From assembly GCA_951800685.1 (NCBI GenBank), contig CATOJY010000014.1, positions 1 through 64,000 of the forward strand: a stretch of 64,000 nucleotides of DNA, written 5' to 3'. The position numbers and the translations under genes are program-made. How positions within the stretch are numbered: the first letter of the stretch is position 1; each line of letters begins with the position of its first letter. Under the pieces are notes generated by a model, which saw only the letters and a list, made by a program, of their open reading frames with translations, was not told the DNA's origin and did no database searches. This document shows, piece by piece, positions 33,469-44,358 of this stretch. Origin of the DNA: an uncultured Lachnospiraceae bacterium. Its GTDB lineage: Bacteria > Bacillota > Clostridia > Lachnospirales > Lachnospiraceae.

Positions 33469-34410
33469 ATGAAAAAGAAAGACGTCCTATACCATGGTCT
33501 GTTCACAGCGCTCGCCATTTATTTGATTTTCCTGATGCTGAAATTTCCGGCGCTTGCCTTAGAATATGCTTCCACCGGGCTACAGCTGTGGTTTGTGAAA
33601 ATGGTACCGACGCTTCTTCCCTTCATGATCCTGTCAGGTATCATGATCCGTATGAACCTGACAGAAAATTTTGTACGCCTGCTTCATCCATTCCTACATG
33701 CTGTTTATGGTACGTCCAGAAACGGTTCTTACACCATTGTCATGGGCTTTCTGTGCGGATTTCCGATGGGCGCGCGGATCGTAGGAGAACTTTATGGGGA
33801 GAAAAAGCTGTCCCATGAGGAAAGCGTCTGTCTGTTGTCCTTCTGCAATAATATTGGTCCGATCTATTTCCTGAGTTATGTTGTTCCCACGCTGGGGATT
33901 GCCAGTCCGTTTCTGCCTTTTGTGATCATGTATGGTATTCCTTTGCTTTATGGAGTCCTGCTGCTGCGCATTCAGCCTCTCTTTCATATTGGTTCTGGTG
34001 GGAAGTGCAGTTCCAGATACGTTGCTGGCAGACCGGCGCCCCAGTCATGCTCTCTGCTATCAGCCATAGATTCCTCTGTGCTGTCGGGTTTGGTTGGCAT
34101 CGCTAAATTAGGCGGCTATATGGTTTTCTTTAATCTGCTTAATATTGCTTTTCAGCCTTTTCACAGGGTAACTCCGGTACTTTTAAAGGTATACCGTTGT
34201 CTGTTGGAAATTACCAGCGGAATTGACTATTCAGGTCAAAGTCTTTACTATGCAATTCTCATTTTATTGCCTTTTGGAGGGTTTTCCTGTATTGCCCAGA
34301 CTTACAGCATGATCCGGCAGACTGATCTTCCTATAAGGCCTTATATTTTCCATAAAACAGTACAGACAGCTCTCACAGCAGTGTGTTATCTGATTGTGTA
34401 TTTTCATTAA
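33469..34410 (+). CDS. YlbJ-like nucleoside-recognition (Gate) membrane protein
   Basis: A 313-residue integral membrane protein with about seven hydrophobic segments. The patterns KMVPTLLPFMILSGIM, GFLCGFPMGARIV and FCNNIGPIYFLSYV match the Gate-domain family that includes the sporulation protein YlbJ. In Bacillus YlbJ is needed for spore cortex formation. The gene is alone on the plus strand between minus-strand genes. Its role in sporulation here is inferred from family only. Confidence 0.8.
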   Translation: MKKKDVLYHGLFTALAIYLIFLMLKFPALALEYASTGLQLWFVKMVPTLLPFMILSGIMIRMNLTENFVRLLHPFLHAVYGTSRNGSYTIVMGFLCGFPMGARIVGELYGEKKLSHEESVCLLSFCNNIGPIYFLSYVVPTLGIASPFLPFVIMYGIPLLYGVLLLRIQPLFHIGSGGKCSSRYVAGRPAPQSCSLLSAIDSSVLSGLVGIAKLGGYMVFFNLLNIAFQPFHRVTPVLLKVYRCLLEITSGIDYSGQSLYYAILILLPFGGFSCIAQTYSMIRQTDLPIRPYIFHKTVQTALTAVCYLIVYFH

Positions 34411-34465
34411 CTTCCAGGGTATGCATCTTGTGGCAGTACCTTTTCCGGCAGCCTAAGAGATAAAC

Positions 34466-35818
34466 TCAGCGCCTTCGTCTGCGCTTCCTTTTTCCGCATA
34501 GGATTAGTCCCATAGAGATTGCCATTCCCAAAACAGAGAGAGCGCATACAACACATACCACCAGGAGGAACCAGTCTGTTTCAGACAGATCGCGCTGCTT
34601 GCTGTTCTCTTTAATCATCCCCTCTTTTGTTCTTACAGCATTCGATAAGCTGTCAACAACCACTTTCTGCGATAACTCTGCCGCAATCTCCTCTGGCGTC
34701 TTGTAATCCATGGAAGGCAGCGTGATCCGATTGCTGGCCGTATATAAGTCATAACCGTTATAAGCGTTCACAATAATGCAGGGAACTATATGTGGTGGTA
34801 TACGCACGGTGAAGAGGAAAGTATCTGATGACCTGTCAGGCCATCTCTGCAGTTCACAGAACGTCTCACCATCATCATAGCTATACGTATAATACAACAT
34901 ACCACTGTCAAGATCTGCTGCGGTTACCTGTATGGTCACATCCCCGGTCTTGTCGTTCTGCTCTATTACTTCTATCTTACAATAATCCGGCTCTGTTCTG
35001 TCTGGTTCCACTACATCTGCTGGAACATCTACGGTTACATTCTGGTATCCGCTATAATCAACCCCTAGAATTTCTGACCTGAGGTTAAAGTATTTTGCGG
35101 CCGCGGTAGCATCTAACCGCCCAAATTCCTTTAATTTCTCATCCTGGTCATAGTATGGCTGGTCGTTTAGCTGATCAAGATGGCAGTGCTCTATCAAAAC
35201 GCAGGTAAGGTCCGCTTCAACGGCATGACGGATGATACCATAATAATCGGTTCCTTTGCTGTTCAGCCTTGTCTTGATTCCTCTGGAGTACAGTCCCAGT
35301 TCCTGCAGCAGTTCCATTTCTACACTGGCGAATTCATAACCTTTGCGGTAGTGTTCCCCGAACGCTGACACCCAGCATTCCGCCCCGAACAGCGTATGGT
35401 GTTCTGACATATTGAAATGCAGGCAAAACAGAAAATCTGCCCCCATCTGTTCTGCAAAGTTGCAACGCTCTTCCAGGCTCAGTTCTTCGTCGCCTTCTCT
35501 GGTCAGATAGACAGTAACGCCTTCATACTTCTCCAGTTCTTCTTTCATAGCTTTCGCCACAATGATAGTCATCTCTTTTTCAGTGTAATCTTCGTATTCA
35601 CCGCCAAGATTCTCTCCGCCGTGACCAGGATCAATCACAATACACAGACCGTCTGTACCGCCAGGTTCTTTTTCTGCTGCCTGTACGCAACCTATGCTGC
35701 CATGGTATCTTCCCGTACCGTTTTGTGTACAGCAATAATTTCCTGCCAGAACAAAGAATAACAGGAATAAACTAAAACTTTTTATCAATTTTGCAGTTTT
35801 TTTTCTTATTTGCCTCAT
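34466..35818 (-). CDS. N-acetylmuramoyl-L-alanine amidase with C-terminal membrane anchor
   Basis: A 450-residue cell-wall hydrolase. After a signal or anchor segment (about 10-30), an Amidase_3 domain (about 57-250) carries the Zn ligands: IDPGHGG, the Glu in GGEYEDYTEKE, the His in LHFNM and the catalytic Glu in IEHCHLD. The central part (about 280-370) is an Ig-like region and the end has a second membrane segment (about 415-440) plus a basic tail (RKRRRR). The double-anchored layout is unusual for amidases and suggests a local, membrane-tethered role. Confidence 0.88.
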   Translation of the reverse strand: MRQIRKKTAKLIKSFSLFLLFFVLAGNYCCTQNGTGRYHGSIGCVQAAEKEPGGTDGLCIVIDPGHGGENLGGEYEDYTEKEMTIIVAKAMKEELEKYEGVTVYLTREGDEELSLEERCNFAEQMGADFLFCLHFNMSEHHTLFGAECWVSAFGEHYRKGYEFASVEMELLQELGLYSRGIKTRLNSKGTDYYGIIRHAVEADLTCVLIEHCHLDQLNDQPYYDQDEKLKEFGRLDATAAAKYFNLRSEILGVDYSGYQNVTVDVPADVVEPDRTEPDYCKIEVIEQNDKTGDVTIQVTAADLDSGMLYYTYSYDDGETFCELQRWPDRSSDTFLFTVRIPPHIVPCIIVNAYNGYDLYTASNRITLPSMDYKTPEEIAAELSQKVVVDSLSNAVRTKEGMIKENSKQRDLSETDWFLLVVCVVCALSVLGMAISMGLILCGKRKRRRRR

Positions 35819-35869
35819 TCGCTGACCATTCTTTACTGGTGCACCGCTGACAACCAGGTTTCTTTAAGG

Positions 35870-35898
35870 AAAAAAAGAGTCTGCCATATGGCAAACTC
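35870..35898 (-). terminator. Terminator after the coiled-coil protein gene
   Basis: On the minus strand GAGTTTGCC (35890-35898) pairs with 35877-35885 (one mismatch, four-base loop), followed by a run of Ts. It ends the operon that runs from the topoisomerase genes through coaD. Confidence 0.8.
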
Positions 35899-35930
35899 TG
35901 TCAATCAAGCCGTCACAGCCTGTCTTCTGG

Positions 35931-36533
35931 TTACATCAGACTCAATTCTGCCGGTTCACTCTCACCTTCCGCCTCTTTCAACATCTGCTCTACCTCAATA
36001 GGACGAAGTTCCGCCCGATTCGCCTTAACGGTTTCATTATAACTATTGATTGTATTATAGAAACTCTCATAGTGTTCCGTTGTAGTTGCTAACGTCGCCG
36101 TCATGGCGCTTTCCAGATTAGCTAACATTTCATCCAGATACTGCATCGCAGAAGTACGGACACCGTTGGCCTCCATGGTAGCATTGTTGAGAATTTCCTG
36201 CGCCTGTGTAGTTGCCATTCTAACTACTTCGTTTGCCTGCGCATAGGCCTGCTGCATGATCTCATGTTCATTGATCAGTTCCGTCGTCTGGACAGTCGCA
36301 TCTTTGATTAAAGCCTCTGCCTTGGCGCGTGCATCATTCAGGATTGCTTCTTTATTGGTAATGATCTTCTGGTAACGCTTGATTTCATCCGGTGTCTTCA
36401 TACGAAGTTCCCGCAGAAGTTCATCAATTTCTTCTTTATTCACGATAATATTTGTCTTAGACAGCGGTTGATATTTGCAGCTGTCAATATAGTCTTCAAT
36501 TTCATCGATAAGTTGTTCAATTTTACTGCTCAT
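35931..36533 (-). CDS. Coiled-coil protein (DivIVA/ATPase-subunit-H-like)
   Basis: A 200-residue, mostly helical protein with long runs of Ala, Glu, Lys and Gln and heptad-like spacing from about residue 55 to 170 (KAEALIKDATVQTTELI). It resembles the coiled-coil proteins annotated as ATPase or V-type H+-ATPase subunit H in Clostridia, with some likeness to DivIVA-family tails. The start at 36533 has GGGGATAAAG upstream. It follows coaD by 48 bases; this coaD-coiled-coil order is common in Lachnospiraceae. The function is unknown. Confidence 0.75.
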   Translation of the reverse strand: MSSKIEQLIDEIEDYIDSCKYQPLSKTNIIVNKEEIDELLRELRMKTPDEIKRYQKIITNKEAILNDARAKAEALIKDATVQTTELINEHEIMQQAYAQANEVVRMATTQAQEILNNATMEANGVRTSAMQYLDEMLANLESAMTATLATTTEHYESFYNTINSYNETVKANRAELRPIEVEQMLKEAEGESEPAELSLM

Positions 36534-36581
36534 CTTTATCCCCATTCTAAAGCATTCCAGCCGCTGCCGGTAATCTGTCGG

Positions 36582-37076
36582 TTATGCCTGCCTGATGTGT
36601 CCATATTTCTCGTAGATCAGCTTTGCAACAAACTCCGGTACACACTGGGAAATGTCACCATTAAAGCTGGCAAATTCCTTGACTGTGGAGGAACTAAGAT
36701 ACGCATACTCCAGACTGGTGGTCAGGAACATAGTATCAAGATCGCCGCCCGAAAACTTCCGGTTTGTCTGGGCAATCTGCAGTTCGTACTCGAAATCTGT
36801 AATAGCCCGCAGTCCTCTGATTGCCACATGGACATTCTTCTCCTTGGCATAATCGATTAAAAGCCCACTGAAAGAATCCACCACTACATTTGGCATATCT
36901 TTAGTCGCTTCCTCTAACATCTTAACACGTTCTTCTACAGAAAACAATGGACTCTTTGTTTTATTATTCAACACGCTTACCGTTAATTCATCAAAAATTT
37001 TAGCGGCCCGCTTGATAATATCCAAATGTCCATAAGTGACAGGGTCAAAGCTCCCTGGATAAATTGCTGATTTCAT
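36582..37076 (-). CDS. coaD: Phosphopantetheine adenylyltransferase
   Basis: A 164-residue enzyme of coenzyme A synthesis that transfers AMP to 4'-phosphopantetheine. The nucleotidyltransferase motif [12 protein letters not shown] is at residues 5-16, and the ISSS-like loop [12 protein letters not shown] is near residue 125. It follows rsmD, the usual order rsmD-coaD in Firmicutes. Confidence 0.96.
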   Translation of the reverse strand: MKSAIYPGSFDPVTYGHLDIIKRAAKIFDELTVSVLNNKTKSPLFSVEERVKMLEEATKDMPNVVVDSFSGLLIDYAKEKNVHVAIRGLRAITDFEYELQIAQTNRKFSGGDLDTMFLTTSLEYAYLSSSTVKEFASFNGDISQCVPEFVAKLIYEKYGHIRQA

Positions 37077-37211
37077 AAGACTTATATCTCCTCACATCTT
37101 CGTCCGGTCAATGTAACAGTGGAAATAATACCTACCTTTGGCATTATAAATCACTTTTTTCAAAATGTCTTTACTTTTTTTGATTTTTTGGAAGACGACA
37201 GCTTTCGGCAA

Positions 37212-37760
37212 TCAAAGAATCCTGCAAAACATGTGTTTATTCGTTTTATAACGCTTCTCTTTCTCAAGACAGAATCCAATCCCATGTAAATAAGAGAAGT
37301 CTGTATCTAACGATGCCTCTATCACGACTAAGGTATTCTCTGTCACATAGGGCATGCTGCAAAGCATCTGTAGAACCTGCTGTTCATATGCATTGTGATA
37401 CGGCGGATCCATAAAGATCACATCTGCTTCTTTCTCATGAATGCCTGGAAGTGCACTTAGGACGTCCTGCCTGAGAAGCGTAGCCTTTTGTGTAAATCTG
37501 GTAAACTTAAGATTCTCCTCGATACAGGCTGCCGCGTCACGGTTATTCTCTACAAAATAAACATGTTTGGCCCCTCTGCTTAATGCTTCGATTCCGATTC
37601 CTCCGCTCCCACTGTAAAGATCTATAAATACAGCGTCTGCCAGACTAGGCTGCAGCATATTAAATAGTGTCTCTTTAATTCTGTCCGTGGTTGGACGGGT
37701 AGCTTGTCCTTCTGGTGTCTTTAAACGTAAACTTCTGGCAGTTCCTGCTATCACTCTCAT
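37212..37760 (-). CDS. rsmD: 16S rRNA (guanine(966)-N(2))-methyltransferase RsmD
   Basis: A 182-residue SAM-dependent methyltransferase. It begins MRVIAGTARSLRL, has the SAM-binding loop FIDLYSGSGGIGIEALSRGA and the catalytic MDPPYHNAY motif. The start at 37760 has GGAGG nine bases upstream. It lies between parC and coaD. Confidence 0.95.
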   Translation of the reverse strand: MRVIAGTARSLRLKTPEGQATRPTTDRIKETLFNMLQPSLADAVFIDLYSGSGGIGIEALSRGAKHVYFVENNRDAAACIEENLKFTRFTQKATLLRQDVLSALPGIHEKEADVIFMDPPYHNAYEQQVLQMLCSMPYVTENTLVVIEASLDTDFSYLHGIGFCLEKEKRYKTNKHMFCRIL

Positions 37761-37797
37761 CTCAAACTTACCTCCAGTACAGATTATTTCGTTTTGT

Positions 37798-40041
37798 TCA
37801 GACTCTGATTTTAACTCCTTTGCCATCACGCCGGCCTAGTTTGATTTTATTTAGTTCGATCGTCTTACCACTATACTCAATAGATTTTCCTACTGCATTT
37901 TGGGTATAATAAACTGCTTCCAGACTGTCGTTTGCGCCCAGTTTCATACCACGAACGCCAATCGCACTTTTCTTTTTTTCTGGAATCTCTTCCACTGGAA
38001 AGCGCAGGAAATATCCCTCTACAGACTGTAGTACGATATTGCGCTGTTCTTTCAGAGTTACAACACTGATCACTTCATCCCCATCCGTCAATTTTGTAGC
38101 CGCTACTGTCCGTTTGGCAACGTCAAATTCTCCACCGTCCACTACCTTGAGCATAGCCTGTTTCGTGGCGAAGACAACCCGGTAGAGGTTCAAATCGCTT
38201 TGGCTGGCCGCGTACAGAACCCTTTCCTTCGAGGAATCAAAGTTGCTGATATTATCCACCGGCACGCCTTTGTCCCGGAATTTACCCATAGGAAGATCCA
38301 TCACCTTCAAGGTGTGCAGCTGGCCAGTATTCGTAAACAGGCATATTTTTCCAGTATTCTTGCATACAAAGGCGTAGCGGTTTTCACTGTCTGCCGCTTC
38401 CTTATTGCGCTCATAAGCGGTCATGTCGATGGTCCTGGCGTAGCCGAAGCGGTCCATCAAAAAGACAATATCCATCTCTTCTACTTTCTTCTCCACATAG
38501 ACTGCTTCGCTTGCCTGTGTGATCACGGTCTTACGGCTTTGTCTGTATTCTTCTCTGATCTCATCCAGCTCATTGATGATGACTTGTGCCATTGAGTCTC
38601 TTCTGGCAAGAATATCCTCATAACGGTAAATATTAGCCATAGTATCTTCATGCTCATTGATCAGCGCCTCGATTTCCAGTCCGATTAGTTTATACAGCCG
38701 CATATCCAGGATTGCGTTAGCCTGCTTCTCCGTAAACATTAGCTGGGCTGCCATGATCTTGGATTCTTTGGACTTAAACTTGATACCCTCGATTTTGCCT
38801 TCGATCAGACATGCTTTCGCCATAGCTCTATCCTTGGAGCCGCGCAGAATCTCTATGATCAGATCGATTACATTACAGGCTTTTATGAGGCCTTCCTGAA
38901 TCTCCTTGCGCTCCAGTTCCCTGGCTAGCAGATTCGTGTATTTTCTAGTAGTCACTTCGTACTGAAACTTCACACTTTCCTGTATGATCTGCTTGAGGCC
39001 CATAGTTTCCGGTCTGCCGTCTGAGATCGCCAGCATATTGACGCCGAAAGTATCTTCTAGGCGCGTCTTCTTATAGAGCAGATTCTTGAAATTTTCCACA
39101 TCCGCATCCTTGCGCAGTTCAATCACGATGCGGATGCCTTCTTTGGAAGATTGGTTGGTGATATCCACAATATCCTGGGTTTTCTTCGTCTCTGCCAGAG
39201 ATGCCACATCCATAAGGAATTTGCCAATTCCTGCACCGATCATCGTGTAAGGAATCTGCGTGATGACAAGGTTGGTCTTTCCGCCTTTGGCCTTTTCTAT
39301 TTCAATTTTACCACGGATCTTGATTTTACCTGTACCAGTCTCATAGATCTCTAATAGTTCCTCTTCGTTGATTACGATACCGCCTGTGGGAAAATCAGGG
39401 CCCTTCACGTAGCGCATCAGTTCCCGCGTTGTGATCGTTTCATCCAGCATATAGGCCTTGGTGGCTTCAATGACTTCTGCCAGATTGTGGGGCGGAATGC
39501 TGGTTGCCATACCGACAGCGATCCCTTCAGACCCATTGATGAGCAGATTGGGGATCTTAACCGGAAGTACGTTTGGTTCCTTCTCCGTGGCATCAAAGTT
39601 CGGGATAAAATCCACCACATCCTTGTCCAGATCAGACAGAAACGCTTCCTGTGTGATCTTCTCAAGGCGTGCCTCTGTGTAACGCATCGCCGCGGCGCCG
39701 TCACCCTCGATATTACCGAAGTTGCCATGTCCGTCGACAAGCGGCAATCCCTTCTTGAACTCCTGGGACATGACAACTAACGCTTCATAGATGGAGCTGT
39801 CTCCATGGGGATGATATTTACCCATGGTATCCCCCACAATACGTGCGGATTTACGGTATGGACGGTCGTAACGGATGCCAAGCTCATACATATCGTACAA
39901 TGTTCTTCTCTGCACCGGTTTCAGACCATCCCGCACATCTGGCAGCGCTCTTGCAATGATCACGCTCATGGCATAATCGATGAAAGATTTCTGCATCACT
40001 TCGGAATACTCTGTTTTAATGATTCTATCGTTTACACTCAT
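37798..40041 (-). CDS. parC: Type IIA topoisomerase A subunit (ParC-type)
   Basis: A 747-residue A subunit that breaks and rejoins DNA. The catalytic Tyr lies in [12 protein letters not shown] near residue 120, and the quinolone-region segment [13 protein letters not shown] is intact. After the cleavage core (about 1-490) the beta-pinwheel domain follows. The GyrA-box QRRGGKG typical of DNA gyrase is not seen in its exact form, which with the length and pairing favours topoisomerase IV for chromosome decatenation. The parE gene is just upstream. Confidence 0.92.
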   Translation of the reverse strand: MSVNDRIIKTEYSEVMQKSFIDYAMSVIIARALPDVRDGLKPVQRRTLYDMYELGIRYDRPYRKSARIVGDTMGKYHPHGDSSIYEALVVMSQEFKKGLPLVDGHGNFGNIEGDGAAAMRYTEARLEKITQEAFLSDLDKDVVDFIPNFDATEKEPNVLPVKIPNLLINGSEGIAVGMATSIPPHNLAEVIEATKAYMLDETITTRELMRYVKGPDFPTGGIVINEEELLEIYETGTGKIKIRGKIEIEKAKGGKTNLVITQIPYTMIGAGIGKFLMDVASLAETKKTQDIVDITNQSSKEGIRIVIELRKDADVENFKNLLYKKTRLEDTFGVNMLAISDGRPETMGLKQIIQESVKFQYEVTTRKYTNLLARELERKEIQEGLIKACNVIDLIIEILRGSKDRAMAKACLIEGKIEGIKFKSKESKIMAAQLMFTEKQANAILDMRLYKLIGLEIEALINEHEDTMANIYRYEDILARRDSMAQVIINELDEIREEYRQSRKTVITQASEAVYVEKKVEEMDIVFLMDRFGYARTIDMTAYERNKEAADSENRYAFVCKNTGKICLFTNTGQLHTLKVMDLPMGKFRDKGVPVDNISNFDSSKERVLYAASQSDLNLYRVVFATKQAMLKVVDGGEFDVAKRTVAATKLTDGDEVISVVTLKEQRNIVLQSVEGYFLRFPVEEIPEKKKSAIGVRGMKLGANDSLEAVYYTQNAVGKSIEYSGKTIELNKIKLGRRDGKGVKIRV

Positions 40042-40120
40042 ACCTGTCAGTATGCCTCCTTATATCATCGCTGCCGGGGACTGGTCCATTTCGCTGTTCT
40101 TGTCCTACTGTTTATAGTAT

Positions 40121-42049
40121 TTAGATATCCAATTCTGCGTCCTGTGCATGGCGGTAAATAAACTCCTTGCGTGGCAGCACTTCCGTTCCCATCAACATTT
40201 CTGTTATCTCTGTTGCCATCCGGGCATCTTCGATCTCTACCAGTTTCAGGAGCCTGGTATCTGGATCAAGCGTCGTCTCCCACAACTGTTCAGCGTCCAT
40301 TTCGCCTAATCCTTTATAACGCTGCAGGGTAAAAGGCCCTTTGTGCCGTTTCCGGTATTTCTCCAGCGCTTTGTCATCATAGAGATATTCTTCTTTCCCT
40401 TTTGAGGGCATAACTTTATAGAGGGGCGGCATAGCGATATACACGTGTCCCTCATAGATTAGTTCCGGCATAAACCGGTAAAACAGAGTCAACAGCAAGG
40501 TTGAAATATGTTCTCCGTCCACATCCGCATCTGCCATAATGATGATTTTATCATATCGCAGCTTGCTGATATCAAAGTCATTGCCATATCCTTCCGAGAA
40601 ACCGCATCCAAAGGCATTGATCATTGTCTTGATTTCTGCATTGGCAAGGATCTTGTCGATGCTGGCCTTCTCCACATTCAGTATCTTACCGCGGATCGGC
40701 AGAATTGCCTGATACATGCGGTTGCGTGCTGTCTTAGCACTGCCTCCCGCAGAATCTCCCTCCACAATAAAGATCTCGCACATGGAGGCGTCTTTGGACT
40801 CGCAATTAGCCAGCTTGCCATTGGAGTCAAAAGAAAACTTTTGTTTGGTCAATAGGTTTGTTTTCGCTTTCTCTTCTGTCTTGCGGATCTTAGCCGCTTT
40901 CTCGGCACAGCCGATGATACTTTTTAAGGTTTCCAGATTCCGGTCAAAGAAGCGAACGATTTCCTCACCTGTCACTTTACTCACGATTTTGGCGGCATCC
41001 TGGTTATCCAGTTTTGTTTTGGTTTGTCCTTCAAACCTGGGGTCCGGGTGCTTGATTGATACTACTGCAGTCATACCGTTTCGCACATCTGCACCAGTAA
41101 AATTGACGTCTTTTTCTTTTAAGATGTTCAGCCCTCTGGCATAGGTGTTGATCACGTTGGTAAACATGGTCTTAAATCCGGTCAGATGAGTGCCGCCTTC
41201 CGCGTTGTAGATATTATTGCAGAAGCCTAGTACGTTTTCGTGAAACTCGTTTACATATTGCAGCGCGACCTCGACCGTGATTCCTTCCGATTCGCCTTTA
41301 TAGTAGATCACGTCATGAATAGCCTCTTTGGATTTATTCATATCCTTGATGAAACCGATGATCCCCTCCGGTTCATGGTATTCGATCCGTTCTGGCTCTT
41401 CTTTTCGCTTGTCTTCATAGATGATCGTCAGCGCCGGGTTCAGGTAAGCGGTCTCGTGCAGACGGCTTTTGACTTCGTCTTCCCGGAAGCGTGTCCTGTC
41501 AAAAATAGTATCATCGGGCAGAAAATTAATCGTTGTGCCGGATTCCTTCGTCTTCCCCACTACTGGCAGAAGCCCATCTTCTAATTCCATCGTCGGGATA
41601 CCACGTTCATAGTGGTCTTCATAAATGCAGCCGCCGGTCTTCACTGTCACATGCAGGTGTGACGACAGTGCATTTACGACTGAGGAACCCACACCGTGCA
41701 GGCCGCCGCTCGTCTTATATGCATCATTGTCAAATTTACCTCCTGCATGAAGTGTCGTGAAGACGAGACGTTCTGCGCTGATTCCCTTCTCGTGCATTCC
41801 CACTGGAATACCGCGTCCATTGTCTGAAACTGTCGCAGAACCATCCGCTTCCAGGGTTACCTGTATGGTGGAACAGAATCCCGCCAGATGCTCATCTACT
41901 GCATTATCCATGATTTCATAGATCAGATGATTAAGGCCCTTGGTAGAGACACTGCCGATGTACATTCCAGGCCGCACCCGCACCGCTTCTAATCCTTCCA
42001 GGACTGTGATGCTGGAGGCGTCGTAATTGTTTGCTGTATTGTTTGCCAT
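40121..42049 (-). CDS. parE: Type IIA topoisomerase B subunit (ParE-type)
   Basis: A 642-residue ATPase subunit. The GHKL ATPase domain (about 1-220) has EIMDNAVDE, SDNGRGIP and GGLHGVGSS; the transducer and TOPRIM domains follow with VEGDSAGGSA and MADADVDGEH. It lies 79 bases upstream of parC and 28 bases downstream of a hybrid histidine kinase gene in the same direction. The B-subunit pairing with this ParC supports a topoisomerase IV rather than gyrase. Confidence 0.93.
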   Translation of the reverse strand: MANNTANNYDASSITVLEGLEAVRVRPGMYIGSVSTKGLNHLIYEIMDNAVDEHLAGFCSTIQVTLEADGSATVSDNGRGIPVGMHEKGISAERLVFTTLHAGGKFDNDAYKTSGGLHGVGSSVVNALSSHLHVTVKTGGCIYEDHYERGIPTMELEDGLLPVVGKTKESGTTINFLPDDTIFDRTRFREDEVKSRLHETAYLNPALTIIYEDKRKEEPERIEYHEPEGIIGFIKDMNKSKEAIHDVIYYKGESEGITVEVALQYVNEFHENVLGFCNNIYNAEGGTHLTGFKTMFTNVINTYARGLNILKEKDVNFTGADVRNGMTAVVSIKHPDPRFEGQTKTKLDNQDAAKIVSKVTGEEIVRFFDRNLETLKSIIGCAEKAAKIRKTEEKAKTNLLTKQKFSFDSNGKLANCESKDASMCEIFIVEGDSAGGSAKTARNRMYQAILPIRGKILNVEKASIDKILANAEIKTMINAFGCGFSEGYGNDFDISKLRYDKIIIMADADVDGEHISTLLLTLFYRFMPELIYEGHVYIAMPPLYKVMPSKGKEEYLYDDKALEKYRKRHKGPFTLQRYKGLGEMDAEQLWETTLDPDTRLLKLVEIEDARMATEITEMLMGTEVLPRKEFIYRHAQDAELDI

Positions 42050-42077
42050 ATTGTCATACCTCTTGTCTTTGTGATCC

Positions 42078-44285
42078 CTATCCGCCGTACTGGATCATTT
42101 CTTCTGGCAGATAGTTCCGGACCATCTCTTCCAGTTTCTTATAATCGATCGGTTTGGACAGATAATCCGTAAAGCCTTCCTGCAGATACTCTTCTCTTGC
42201 GCCCATGACCGCGTTTGCTGTCATAGCGATAACTGCCGGGGCTTTCTGCTGAAAACGCGCTGTCTGTTCCAGGTGGTGCAGTGTTTCGACGCCATCCATC
42301 ACTGGCATCATATGATCTAACAGGATCATATCATAATCATTCTGCTCAAATTTATCCAGACATTCCTGTCCGCTTGTGGCGGAATCGAACTGTACTTTTA
42401 ATCTCTTTAATAACCCTTTGGCTACCGTGATATTGACACGGTTGTCATCAACAGCAAGAATTCTTGCCTGCGGTGCAGTAAACTGCTGACGGGATTTCTC
42501 ACGTTCAGCAACCCGCCACATCCGTTCCTTATAATCTCCCAGCAGATCCGGACTTGCCACTTTCTGTGGAATAGTGAATGCAAAAACGCTGCCCTTTCCA
42601 TAAACGCTCTCAACACTCAGACTGCCGTTCATCCGGTCAATTAGATTTTTCGTGATACTCAAACCCAGCCCGGTTCCTTCTATCTTTTCATTTTTTGATC
42701 TGTCCAGTCTGACAAAAGGGTCAAAAAGCACCTGTAATTTATCTTCTTCAATTCCGATACCAGTATCTGTCACCGTAATCCGCAGATCGATTGTGTTCTT
42801 ATCTTGATCTGTAAAGTCTACCCGTAAAGTAATCTGGCCCTCTCTGGTATACTTGATTGAATTGGTGAGAAAGTTGATGATACACTGCTTGATCCGCTGC
42901 TCGTCTCCGTAAAGTGTTTCTGGCAGCATCGGATCCGCCTGGATATGGAGAGCGAGACTGTTTTCTTCAGCCCGCATAGTTATCATATTTTCAATATCAA
43001 TCAGCATTTTTCCGAGATGATAGTTCTTTTGTGTGATTTCCATCTGACCGGATTCTATTTTAGACAGATCTAGAATATCGTTGATAATGGAGAGCAGTAT
43101 TTTGCCAGCGTTCTGAATATTTAGGGCATAGTCTCTGATCAGATCAGAGCAGTTCTCACGCAGGATCATCTCATTCATTCCAAGTACTGCGTTGATCGGG
43201 GTCCGTATCTCATGGGACATATGGGCGAGGAAAATGCTTTTGGCTTCATTGGCGCGCTCTGCCTCTTCTTTTAAGCTGATCAGCTGTTCTGTGTACAGAT
43301 GATTCTCTGTTCTGTCACTGATCCGGTAGATTACGCCTGCCCGGCGCTGGTTATCATCAAAAAGTTCTGCTGATTCCCACTGGTAATATCGGTTCTTTTG
43401 GATAAATCCTTCTCTGTTTTCTTCCAGAAAGAGGAAAACTTTCTCCTGGACCATCATTTGGTCCCGCCAGTCAATGCCTGGAAAGATTCTGGCGCTCTCC
43501 CTATTTGAATAGATAATCTTTCCATCCTGGTCTGTCACCAAGATGCCCTCTTTAATATTATCAATTACTCTATCCTTAGCGCTCTTGACCGTATCAAACA
43601 GGCGGTACTTATACATAACAAATACCAGCAGGGATTCTGTAATGACCATAGACATGGGGTAAGGATCATAGTAGCCAAACAGACCTGACATTCTCATCAG
43701 CCAAAGACAGATCGGATTTAGAGAAGCTATACAGAGCAGCACCTGTTCTGGACGCCGTTCGCCTTTATGTTCCAGCGCAGACTGCAGTACAATAAATGTG
43801 ATCAGGATTCCCAGAACCATTGTCGTCATGACCCACCAATAGTAAACTGGTCCTGGAACAATAGACCAAAGATGGTGTCCGTTTTGCATAACCCGTTCGA
43901 TTTTTTTGTAAAAGATTGTATTGTGATCGATCGTAAATACAAGGATCAAAATAAACAGATGATCGATCGTATAAAACCGCTTGATTAATTTAACATGCCA
44001 ATCCTTCATATGGGTGCTGTATAGGCATGTAAAAAACAGGAAACTGAGCAGCCCCATTGTTGTGCCAATGTATTCGATCTTGATCGAAAGCCGCGCCGCT
44101 TCCTCGCTGATACTCTGCAGTTCCAAAAAATAACCGGTCATGTCCAAAAAGGTACAGATTGTTCCGACAAGCAGAATCTTCTGCTGCACAGATGGTTTCG
44201 CCATGCCTACAAGGAGGATCATGACAAAACAGATTAGAACCCCTATCCCATGGATTAAGATGATTGCCTCCATAAGAAACCCCAT
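42078..44285 (-). CDS. Hybrid sensor histidine kinase with receiver domain
   Basis: A 735-residue membrane sensor kinase. Seven hydrophobic segments (about 5-230, 7TM-type input) are followed by a PAS domain (about 245-340), HisKA with phospho-acceptor His in AHMSHEIRTPINA (about 357), an HATPase domain with TVTDTGIGI and GTGLGLSI, and a C-terminal receiver domain with the Asp in LLDHMMPVMDG. An in-frame ATG at 44273 has a weak GGGG site, so the start is uncertain by four codons. No response regulator with an output domain is nearby, and its ligand is unknown. Confidence 0.9.
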   Translation of the reverse strand: MGFLMEAIILIHGIGVLICFVMILLVGMAKPSVQQKILLVGTICTFLDMTGYFLELQSISEEAARLSIKIEYIGTTMGLLSFLFFTCLYSTHMKDWHVKLIKRFYTIDHLFILILVFTIDHNTIFYKKIERVMQNGHHLWSIVPGPVYYWWVMTTMVLGILITFIVLQSALEHKGERRPEQVLLCIASLNPICLWLMRMSGLFGYYDPYPMSMVITESLLVFVMYKYRLFDTVKSAKDRVIDNIKEGILVTDQDGKIIYSNRESARIFPGIDWRDQMMVQEKVFLFLEENREGFIQKNRYYQWESAELFDDNQRRAGVIYRISDRTENHLYTEQLISLKEEAERANEAKSIFLAHMSHEIRTPINAVLGMNEMILRENCSDLIRDYALNIQNAGKILLSIINDILDLSKIESGQMEITQKNYHLGKMLIDIENMITMRAEENSLALHIQADPMLPETLYGDEQRIKQCIINFLTNSIKYTREGQITLRVDFTDQDKNTIDLRITVTDTGIGIEEDKLQVLFDPFVRLDRSKNEKIEGTGLGLSITKNLIDRMNGSLSVESVYGKGSVFAFTIPQKVASPDLLGDYKERMWRVAEREKSRQQFTAPQARILAVDDNRVNITVAKGLLKRLKVQFDSATSGQECLDKFEQNDYDMILLDHMMPVMDGVETLHHLEQTARFQQKAPAVIAMTANAVMGAREEYLQEGFTDYLSKPIDYKKLEEMVRNYLPEEMIQYGG

Positions 44286-44358
44286 ATTACACTGTCCGAA
44301 AAATCGGAATCTATTACAACAATTCCATTATAGCGGACAGAACCGTCCAAAACAAGTT

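Noticed and set aside
40041-40121. Calling the topoisomerase pair DNA gyrase
   Set aside because: No exact GyrA-box, and the genes are far from any dnaA-recF block; ParC/ParE is the better fit, though the choice is not certain.
44286-44358. Nested inverted repeat CTGTCCG...CGGACAG between the kinase and the upstream gene
   Set aside because: The stems are short (7 and 5 bp) and no T-tract follows, so a terminator call is not supported.
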